This document shows, in pieces, positions 1 through 5,003 of a stretch of 10,555 bases of DNA (positions are counted from its first letter, which is position 1; each line of letters begins with the position of its first letter). A program made the translations under genes and the position numbers. The notes beneath the pieces were generated by a model. That model was not told the DNA's origin and made no database searches. It worked only from the letters and a program-made list of their open reading frames with translations. Origin of the DNA: Patescibacteria group bacterium (GTDB lineage Bacteria > Patescibacteriota > Minisyncoccia > UBA6257 > 02-FULL-45-10c). Location of the stretch: the NCBI GenBank assembly GCA_023474975.1, contig JAMCXE010000032.1, positions 1 to 10,555 on the forward strand. The letters are read 5' to 3'.

Positions 1-34
1 GTTCTACGGCCAGAAGGAACTTCGGCCGTAGAAC
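1..34. repeat. Terminal inverted repeat / fold-back at the left edge
   Basis: Bases 1-11 (GTTCTACGGCC) are the exact reverse complement of 24-34, separated by 12 bases. Read forward, 1-21 translate as VLRPEGT, which is HisRS motif 2 in sense. Read in reverse, 34-23 translate as VLRP in the hisS frame. The same piece of gene is thus present in both orientations, with the switch at about 23|24. This is more easily explained by a chimeric or assembly fold-back at a contig end than by biology. Confidence 0.75.
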
Positions 35-277
35 CAATTTGTCGCCCCCCTTTGTATTTAAAACGAACATTTGCTTTTCGACTATGTCGGTAGCTTCCCC
101 CACACCTCTTTTGAAAAGATCCAGATTCTCCAAAATAGGAGTATCTATTCTGGAAAAAGAATAAGTTTCAGCTACGTCCCTGATCTCTTTGCGGATCTTT
201 TCCCAAATAAATTGGTCCTGAGGCAAAATATCGTGAGTGCCCTTAACAGAGTGCAGGTCTATATTTTTTTTAGACAT
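1..277 (-). CDS. hisS: Histidyl-tRNA synthetase, N-terminal fragment (truncated at window edge)
   Basis: HisRS charges tRNA-His with histidine in the cytoplasm and is a class II synthetase. I read this gene by hand from an ATG at 277-275. Residues 12-19 are KGTHDILP, the typical HisRS opening. They are followed by a RIDTPILE segment around residues 49-56, then GVGEATDIVEKQMF, and finally LVLRP at 81-85, which is the start of class II motif 2 (normally LRPEGT). After P85 the minus-strand frame reads KFLLAVE, which is not HisRS-like, because bases 1-34 are a fold-back; the missing EGT is found on the plus strand at 13-21. The reliable part is therefore about 23-277. The rest, more than 300 residues in this family, lies outside the window. 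The start is 21 nt downstream of the lepB stop, on the same strand, so the two are probably co-transcribed. There is no Shine-Dalgarno motif, only an AT-rich leader. Confidence 0.9.
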   Translation of the reverse strand, partial: MSKKNIDLHSVKGTHDILPQDQFIWEKIRKEIRDVAETYSFSRIDTPILENLDLFKRGVGEATDIVEKQMFVLNTKGGDKLVLRPKFLLAVE

Positions 278-298
278 ACAAATTATTATTTTTTAATT

Positions 299-856
299 TT
301 AATTACTTGTCGCAGTCGCATAATTGAAAGCCTTTATCTCTCCAATAGGAAAGAGACGCAGCCTTACTATCCCAATTATATCTTTCTTCGGAAGCGGACC
401 CCAACTTCTGGAGTCATAACTAAAATTACGGTTATCACCCATAACGAAATAATCATTTTTATCCAAAGTAACGTCCATATTTCCAACGGTCTTTAGATTT
501 TTATCCAAATAAGATTGGTCGGGAACGAATCCTTCCGGATGCTCAGAATTATATATCTTTATTTCTCCATTATTTATCACAATGCGGTCGCCCGGCAAAG
601 CAATGATCCGCTTGATATAAAAAACAGAAGGGTCATTTGGATATCTAAGCACGATCACCTCACCACGCTCGGGAGCGCGCAAACGATAAGTAAGCTCGTC
701 TACAAGAAGATAGTTTCCTGTCGAAAAATTAGGCTCCATACTGTCGCCGCTTACTAAGAATGGCTGCATCAAAAAAGTCCTGATAGCAAACACGGTAACA
801 ACGGCGATAAGCACGACCTCAGCCACTTCCCAAAAAGCCAATATAAAAAGTTTCAT
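299..856 (-). CDS. lepB: Signal peptidase I
   Basis: Membrane-bound serine/lysine protease (family S26) that removes signal peptides from Sec-exported proteins on the outer face of the cytoplasmic membrane. The 185-residue protein has one N-terminal membrane segment (about residues 8-29). Next comes the catalytic serine box SGDSMEPN, with Ser39 as nucleophile. The lysine box FYIKRIIALPGD follows, with Lys82 as general base. The conserved C-terminal GDNRNFSYDSRSWGPL box spans residues 140-155. The length suits a compact Gram-positive-type enzyme with one transmembrane anchor. The ATG at 856 puts the membrane segment right at the N-terminus. It is the first gene of a probable lepB-hisS unit and is divergent from pth. 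A likely substrate within this window is the secreted repeat protein at 3979-4920. Prepilins are cut by a different enzyme, PilD, which is not seen here. Confidence 0.95.
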   Translation of the reverse strand: MKLFILAFWEVAEVVLIAVVTVFAIRTFLMQPFLVSGDSMEPNFSTGNYLLVDELTYRLRAPERGEVIVLRYPNDPSVFYIKRIIALPGDRIVINNGEIKIYNSEHPEGFVPDQSYLDKNLKTVGNMDVTLDKNDYFVMGDNRNFSYDSRSWGPLPKKDIIGIVRLRLFPIGEIKAFNYATATSN

Positions 857-885
857 TTCTGTTGCTTCTAGACGTTAATAGCTAC

Positions 886-914
886 ATTTTACTAGGCAAT
901 CATCAATAATGCAA
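886..914 (-). promoter_or_regulatory. Candidate sigma-70-type promoter for lepB
   Basis: On the minus strand there is TTGCAT at 914-909 and TAAAAT at 891-886, with a 17-bp spacer. Transcription would start near 880, giving a leader of about 24 nt before the lepB ATG at 856. The -35 box matches only in its TTG half, and the region is AT-rich, so this is a plausible but unproven assignment. Confidence 0.35.
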
Positions 915-971
915 ATATTCAAAAAAATAACATAAAATACCATCCATAATGTCTTTTCCGCTATTTCCGAC

Positions 972-1000
972 TTTTGAATTTTCGTTTTTAACCATATAAT
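972..1000 (+). promoter_or_regulatory. Promoter of pth, placed for leaderless transcription
   Basis: A perfect TATAAT lies at 995-1000, only six bases before the pth ATG at 1007. Initiation about 7 bases after the -10 box would put the first transcribed base at or next to the A of the ATG. The upstream box is weak: TTTTGA at 972-977 (17-bp spacer) or TTGAAT at 974-979 (15-bp spacer). The spacing between box and start codon is that expected for a leaderless mRNA. Confidence 0.55.
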
Positions 1001-1006
1001 TGATAC

Positions 1007-1489
1007 ATGAACTTCAAAGTTGTTCTCGGACTGGGAAATCCCGACAAAAAATATAAAAATACATATCATAACGTTGGCCACGCAATGATCGACTTTCTAC
1101 TAAATAATGATATCTTTCCCCAAAATACCCTACTAGCCAAGAACGAAGGCTTTATGAACGAATCCGGAAATTCAGCGCATCTACTTACAAAGAAAACCGG
1201 AGCGACACCGGAGGAGCTGCTAGTTATTCATGATGATTCGGATATCGCTCTAGGGGAATTCAAATTATCCCAAAATCGAGGAGCTGGGGGGCACAAAGGC
1301 GTAGAAGATATAATAAATAGAATAGGCTCTAAGAATTTTTGGAGACTAAGAATAGGTATACGGCCCATGGGTGAAAATCTAAAAGCGGAAGATTTTGTAC
1401 TAAACAAAATAAAAAAAGAACAACTACTCATCTTAGAAAAAGTATTCGAAAAAGCCGCATCGACGCTATTAAAAACTATACTTTCTTAG
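1007..1489 (+). CDS. pth: Peptidyl-tRNA hydrolase
   Basis: Cytoplasmic esterase that releases tRNA from peptidyl-tRNAs dropped by ribosomes. The 160-residue protein shows the family signature: GLGNP at 8-12, the catalytic histidine in YHNVG (His21), MNESG at 50-54 (substrate-binding Asn51), HDDSD at 75-79 with Asp76 matching the aspartate that supports the histidine, and GAGGHKG at 92-98. It is about 30 residues shorter than the E. coli enzyme. Much of the loss lies between His21 and Met50, where a strand segment appears to be missing. The usual asparagine of GGHNG is a lysine here (Lys97). It is the only plus-strand gene in the window and starts directly after a TATAAT box with no Shine-Dalgarno site. 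Its stop lies 2 bp from the stop of the convergent PilM-PilN gene. The identification is firm, and the shortening is probably typical of reduced genomes. Confidence 0.95.
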   Translation: MNFKVVLGLGNPDKKYKNTYHNVGHAMIDFLLNNDIFPQNTLLAKNEGFMNESGNSAHLLTKKTGATPEELLVIHDDSDIALGEFKLSQNRGAGGHKGVEDIINRIGSKNFWRLRIGIRPMGENLKAEDFVLNKIKKEQLLILEKVFEKAASTLLKTILS

Positions 1490-1494
1490 CGCTA
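1487..1494. other. Shared palindrome TAGCGCTA carrying both convergent stop codons
   Basis: The pth stop TAG (1487-1489, plus) and the PilM-PilN stop TAG (1494-1492, minus) together make one perfect 8-bp palindrome with only two bases between the genes. No intergenic terminator can fit, so transcripts must end inside, or run into, the opposing gene. Confidence 0.9.
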
Positions 1495-3015
1495 TATATT
1501 CACCCCCAGGGTAATTGGAAAACTTATAGTACCATCGGGATTATTGGTGGTACTAGTGAAAGAGAAGTTGACGTCATGGAACTCTGCGCGTGCCGCCAAA
1601 TTATTTTTGAAATTTATAACCGATTGATTACTGGTGGCAACCGCGGTTATAAGCACCGATGCTCTATCCGAATCAAAAAGTATTCTCTGTATCTTTATAT
1701 CAGCGCCGGCGATCTGATCGAAGATACTGAAAAATTTAGAAACTTTTCGGCTATTTTGCTTGGCATACAAAGCCTTGGCTATTAAACCGTTAAATTCATT
1801 AGCATTTTTTGCAAGCTCGGTAACCTCCTGACCGGCTTGACCAGCGGTCACAAAAGATAGCTGACTGCTCAAATTATTAGAGATCTGAACGAAAAATAAA
1901 CCTTCCATAAAGAATAGCAAGGCCACAGCCCCCATCATGGATATAATTACCATCCTCCAGATCTTAACAAAAAATGTCACCCTGCTCTCAAAAAAGCTTT
2001 GCTCCGTGCCCACATCCATTAAGCTTATGAAAACGTCTTGCGATCTCGGGATCCTTCCTCTCAAAGCGCTGCCCAAAGCCACATACCAAGCGACGTTTAA
2101 ACCCGAATGCTTTTCACTAAGTATGAGCGGCTTTACACTCAAAAATGGCAGGTTTTCTTTAATTATCGATTCGATTTCGCCGTAAAGACCTTGAGTTACT
2201 AAAATTAATTCTGAAAGCTGTTCGTTCCAATGACTGCTATAAAAATTCAAGACCTTCTTCATCTCTTGTGTTAAAATATTCGAAAAAACAGAAAGTGATA
2301 TGCTTCTACCCTCAACAGAGCTCCACGGAACAAAATAATTAAAGTAAAGATGGTTGTTCTTTATCACGATAAATTCCGGACCATCATTTGAAACCGACAA
2401 TATAACCTGGGGCTTGCTCGTATTGGAATTATAAGAATCTTCCCTTATCACCCTGGAAAGAGCCAGCGCCGGAAATTCAACGGCAACAACACCAAAGCCG
2501 GCCTCTCTAAAAACGGACGCGAACTCATTTACTATTGTCTTATCTATGAATCCTCCCAAAAGTTCCAATTTGCCACCCTCCTCCTGAGACTCACCTATCC
2601 GTTCCCAGTCCATATAAACAGTTTTGATATCGATCGGAGAAATAAGCTGAAGATTGAGCTTGGCCGCTTCATCGATCAAATTTTCTTCTATTATCGGTAA
2701 ACTAAATGCCTGCGTATAGACATTATTAGGCGGCAAAGAGATTATTACGTGGATCTCCTCTCTAGGATTTCCCAACTTATATCTCAACGCTAAGAGGGCC
2801 TTTAAAAAAGCCTCTCTATTTTTCATTCTGCCACCAACAACTATTCCGGGCTCTAAAACAACGCCTATCTTTTCTACGGTACCATCGTTAAGAAGCATAA
2901 ATCTCACGGAATCGCTATCTATACTAATGCCGCCGATAACAGTTTCGGATTTTAAGATCTTTATCGTTCTCTCGAAAAAGCTTTCTAACTTTGGATATCT
3001 TTTAAGAAATGACAT
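1492..3015 (-). CDS. Type IV pilus assembly PilM-PilN fusion protein
   Basis: In type IV pili, PilM is a cytoplasmic actin-like protein that binds the short cytoplasmic tail of PilN, a bitopic membrane protein of the alignment subcomplex. Here both seem to be in one 507-residue chain. Residues about 25-335 have the PilM layout and end in VALGSALRG, which resembles the last PilM nucleotide-fold motif. An ISLMDVGTE segment then sits where PilN normally has its INLLP tail. One membrane helix follows (about 355-378), then a coiled region and a PilN-like alpha/beta C-terminal domain. The first phosphate loop, normally GIDIGSSSVK, reads GISIDSDSVR, so nucleotide binding may be lost. I chose the ATG at 3015, 25 nt after the upstream stop; an in-frame TTG at 3051 would add 12 residues and overlap the upstream gene. 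An AGGAG sits 22 nt upstream of the ATG, too far for normal use. The PilM part is fairly sure, the PilN part is inferred. Confidence 0.8.
   Translation of the reverse strand: MSFLKRYPKLESFFERTIKILKSETVIGGISIDSDSVRFMLLNDGTVEKIGVVLEPGIVVGGRMKNREAFLKALLALRYKLGNPREEIHVIISLPPNNVYTQAFSLPIIEENLIDEAAKLNLQLISPIDIKTVYMDWERIGESQEEGGKLELLGGFIDKTIVNEFASVFREAGFGVVAVEFPALALSRVIREDSYNSNTSKPQVILSVSNDGPEFIVIKNNHLYFNYFVPWSSVEGRSISLSVFSNILTQEMKKVLNFYSSHWNEQLSELILVTQGLYGEIESIIKENLPFLSVKPLILSEKHSGLNVAWYVALGSALRGRIPRSQDVFISLMDVGTEQSFFESRVTFFVKIWRMVIISMMGAVALLFFMEGLFFVQISNNLSSQLSFVTAGQAGQEVTELAKNANEFNGLIAKALYAKQNSRKVSKFFSIFDQIAGADIKIQRILFDSDRASVLITAVATSNQSVINFKNNLAARAEFHDVNFSFTSTTNNPDGTISFPITLGVNI
1527..1555 (+). 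other. Stem-loop in the probable 3' end of the pth transcript
   Basis: On the plus-strand RNA, 1527-1536 (TAGTACCATC) pairs with 1546-1555 (GGTGGTACTA), giving 10 pairs including one U-G wobble, around a 9-base loop. It begins 38 bases after the pth stop, inside the antisense of the PilM-PilN 3' end. No T-run follows, so it is not a classical intrinsic terminator; it could protect or define the mRNA 3' end. In the minus-strand RNA the wobble becomes a C-A mismatch, so the stem favours the pth orientation. It could also be a coding coincidence. Confidence 0.35.
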
Positions 3016-3040
3016 GGGCTTTATTTTTGAATATTTACTC

Positions 3041-3490
3041 CTAAATGGCAACCTCGTGCATCAACTGTAATTTAACTTCTCCAGAAACATTGTCGACCGA
3101 TACTATGGCCTGCATTTTTTTGTTAACGGTTAAAATACTTCCAATGGAAGAAATAAGAAAATTTCCGGCAGTAGTGTCACAACCCTGAGTGCCACCCTGA
3201 CAAATAGTTACCTGAGCATTATATTTACCAACCGGCAAAAAATAAGAGGCGCTAACTATAGTTTTATCTCTGGCTACTTTCATTATGCCGTCATAAACTC
3301 CGGATTTGGCTACAGACAACGCCTGCAACGACAAATTAACACCGTGCGTAGAATTAACGTACAAGAACACCGAAGCGGTAAGCGCCATTGCAATGCCCGT
3401 TATGATGCTGCCTATCAAAAGCATGGTTGGCAAAGCGGCTACGCCCGATCTTCCCGAAAGATCTTTATTTATTTTATTGCTGAGAACCAT
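3041..3490 (-). CDS. PilX-like minor pilin / pilus-associated membrane protein
   Basis: This 149-residue protein has an N-terminal polar stretch with SGRSGVAALPTMLL around residues 12-25, a hydrophobic helix (about 18-44), and then a segment rich in small residues, ALSVAKSGVYDGIMKVARDK, that resembles the N-terminal spine of PilX-type minor pilins, where a helix carries AxxxAxxGI-type spacing. The rest is a small beta-rich domain with a VTICQGGTQGCDTTAG loop whose two cysteines (five residues apart) could form a disulphide. There is no classical G/F-T-L-x-E prepilin site, so processing by PilD is uncertain. It overlaps the preceding gene by 17 bp and precedes PilM-PilN, which points to translational coupling and a shared role in pilus assembly. 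I recognise the type as common in Parcubacteria-like genomes, but the exact function is unknown. Confidence 0.7.
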   Translation of the reverse strand: MVLSNKINKDLSGRSGVAALPTMLLIGSIITGIAMALTASVFLYVNSTHGVNLSLQALSVAKSGVYDGIMKVARDKTIVSASYFLPVGKYNAQVTICQGGTQGCDTTAGNFLISSIGSILTVNKKMQAIVSVDNVSGEVKLQLMHEVAI

Positions 3491-3845
3491 TGATGAGTTT
3501 CAACACTTGGCTGTTAGCACTGAGTTTTGTTTTCCACAAAATATCCTTCTCGTTTATCTTTAATTCATCAGAAGGACCCCAGACAGCATCACTGAACTTG
3601 ACCAGCTTCAACTGAGGCTGATCCTTGCTCGTCGCCTGATTGGTCTGTATCAAATACACGTCGGTCAAGACATCCGGACTATACCAAACCATTTTTCCAA
3701 AATAGAGATCTCCGGATGTAAGATATACCGCATAATAAGATCCCCCCGAAACCATCTTGGCCACATCTGGCTTCCAAAGCATAAAAGCTAAAACAACTAA
3801 CAAGACAATTACAATAGCTAATAAAATTTTATTTAATTTGCTCAT
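3474..3845 (-). CDS. Small membrane-anchored protein of the pilus cluster, function unknown
   Basis: A 123-residue protein with an N-terminal membrane anchor (about residues 6-24, rich in I, V and L) followed by a compact soluble domain, presumably outside the membrane. The domain contains YYAVYLTSGDLYFGKM (about 37-52), then DVYLIQTNQ, a LVKFSDAVWGPSDEL stretch and a final ILWKTKL..NSQVLKLI. I have no named function for it. From memory, proteins with this TSGDLYFGK...WGPSD...ILWxxxL pattern recur next to pilus genes in Parcubacteria-like genomes; this could not be checked here. It is the first gene of the three-gene pilus unit, overlaps the next gene by 17 bp and has a promoter just upstream. 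The start ATG at 3845 places the anchor at the N-terminus and is not in doubt. A role as a pilus-complex or envelope scaffold is inference from context only. Confidence 0.75.
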   Translation of the reverse strand: MSKLNKILLAIVIVLLVVLAFMLWKPDVAKMVSGGSYYAVYLTSGDLYFGKMVWYSPDVLTDVYLIQTNQATSKDQPQLKLVKFSDAVWGPSDELKINEKDILWKTKLSANSQVLKLINGSQQ

Positions 3846-3892
3846 AAATTATTTTTTTATTTATATACTCGCTGACCAACGAATACCTTTTT

Positions 3893-3901
3893 ATTATATC
3901 A
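3893..3901 (-). promoter_or_regulatory. Extended -10 promoter for the three-gene pilus unit
   Basis: On the minus strand 3901-3893 read TGATATAAT, an extended -10 element (TGnTATAAT) with a perfect TATAAT. There is no convincing -35 box at 16-18 bp, which fits an extended -10 promoter. Transcription would start near 3886, leaving an AT-rich leader of about 40 nt before the ATG at 3845. The 133-bp gap to the upstream gene (3846-3978) holds nothing else that I can support; no strong terminator for the upstream gene is visible in it. Confidence 0.55.
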
Positions 3902-3978
3902 AATTTTTCCATTAATTATAAATCAAATAAGAAGTTTGACTCTGCTATTAATCAGTGCCGTCTCAAAATCAATGCCCC

Positions 3979-4920
3979 CTATCGACTCCACGTAACAATA
4001 ACCTTGCTAACCTGAGGACTTTGTAATCCGTAAATATCGGACAAAAGAAAAACTTTGTACATAAAATACCTCTTATTGTTGTAATAAGCCGATGTAAGCG
4101 CGACTGGTATATTGTCGGCCGTCGGCTTATAAAATGTGGAATTTGTTCCATCGTATCCGGTAAAAGCTCCGTCACCGGAAGTTTTAGACCCACCCCATCC
4201 AATACCCTGATCACATGTAGGAGCATTAGTCGCTCCATTAGCGCAATTAGATACGGCGAGCTGAAATTCTACAGCCGTTCCTGTAGGTAAAGGCACCGAA
4301 ACTTGATAAAGAATAGTGCTGTATGTAACTCCCGCCGTCGAACCGGTATCAAAAACACTGGACGTTAAACTTCCCTGAGTAGGAACTCCCGAACCGGCAA
4401 TGCTAACCTTATAAGTAGTCCCATTCGGAGCGCATGTGCCGGTATTACCACAATTAAAACTTATCCAGCCCACAACATCGTTCCATGCCCAACCGGTAAA
4501 ATCGCCGCCCGAAATAGAAACGCCGTAAACCGGAGAAATGCAGGGATTCTGAATGTTGTTACAGTTAAAACTTATCCAACCGATCTGATCGTTCCATGCC
4601 CAGCCACTTAAAATTCCAGCCGTATTGGTTACTTTCCAATTAGAATACGTTGTACTGCAACCGGCCGGCGGATTGGGCGATGTAGCGCAATCAAAGGCAA
4701 TGTAACCGACCGAAGAATTTGCATATCCAGTTAAAGATGACGCGGAAATGTTAACGTTGTTGGTGCCGTAAAAATCGATCCAGCCAATAATATCGTTCCA
4801 CGCGTAATGATTTACGGAATCTATGTTCGTTGCAGCGAACACAACTGAGGCGGATCCAAAAAGCAAGATCCAAATAACAAATAACTTTCCGAGCCCAAAT
4901 TTTAAAAATTTATTTTTCAT
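3979..4920 (-). CDS. Secreted surface protein with AWND..GWI repeats
   Basis: This 313-residue protein starts with a Sec signal peptide: basic KNKFLKFGLGK, a hydrophobic core at about 13-28, and a VFA-A cleavage site near residue 29. Four imperfect repeats follow: HYAWNDIIGWIDFYG (38-52), GYANSSVGYIAFDC (65-78), GWAWNDQIGWISFNC (106-120) and GWAWNDVVGWISFNCG (143-158). Paired cysteines around the repeats could form disulphides. The C-terminal 140 residues contain SSVFDTGSTAG, a VSVPLPTGTAVEFQLAVS strand pair and RYFMYKVFLLSD..SPQVSKVIVTW, a beta-sandwich-like layout I associate with Parcubacteria surface proteins. I chose the ATG at 4920, because the alternative TTG at 4935 only lengthens the signal peptide. 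It lies 83 nt after the LamG pilin and before the pilus unit. It is probably an exported adhesin or envelope component; the binding partner is unknown. Confidence 0.75.
   Translation of the reverse strand: MKNKFLKFGLGKLFVIWILLFGSASVVFAATNIDSVNHYAWNDIIGWIDFYGTNNVNISASSLTGYANSSVGYIAFDCATSPNPPAGCSTTYSNWKVTNTAGILSGWAWNDQIGWISFNCNNIQNPCISPVYGVSISGGDFTGWAWNDVVGWISFNCGNTGTCAPNGTTYKVSIAGSGVPTQGSLTSSVFDTGSTAGVTYSTILYQVSVPLPTGTAVEFQLAVSNCANGATNAPTCDQGIGWGGSKTSGDGAFTGYDGTNSTFYKPTADNIPVALTSAYYNNKRYFMYKVFLLSDIYGLQSPQVSKVIVTWSR
4447..4809 (-). repeat. Four-unit AWND..GWI protein repeat
   Basis: The repeat cores lie 27, 41 and 37 residues apart. The last two are also clearly related at DNA level: on the plus strand, TTAAAACTTATCCA starts at both 4454 and 4565, exactly 111 bases (37 codons) apart, and GTTCCATGCCCA recurs in each copy. 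This suggests a fairly recent in-frame duplication of that unit, while the first two copies have diverged more. Confidence 0.8.
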
Positions 4921-5003
4921 TTTGGATCTATTCAATATAACTCAATTTTTTATATTTATTTAATACCGATCTACTAGTTAGTTGATCTTTAAAATTTTTA
5001 TTT

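Noticed and set aside
71..496. A 141-codon plus-strand reading frame at the left end
   Set aside because: It is antisense to hisS and lepB, and its translation has no recognisable motif; both minus-strand genes are clear.
3016..3051. TTG start for PilM-PilN, adding 12 residues
   Set aside because: It would overlap the upstream gene and has GAGG directly abutting the codon; the ATG at 3015 gives a cleaner start. It remains possible.
3923..3939. Possible terminator TCAAA...TTTGA after the repeat protein
   Set aside because: Five A/T-rich pairs without a following T-run; expected by chance in such sequence.
3969..4238. Minus-strand 89-codon frame overlapping the repeat protein
   Set aside because: It is a shifted frame of the repeat-protein gene, with no start context or family features.
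4968..4987. Hairpin GATC..ACT/AGT..GATC between the LamG pilin and the repeat protein
   Set aside because: It has only 4 + 3 pairs with a mismatch and no T-run on the minus-strand side, so it is too weak to call a terminator.
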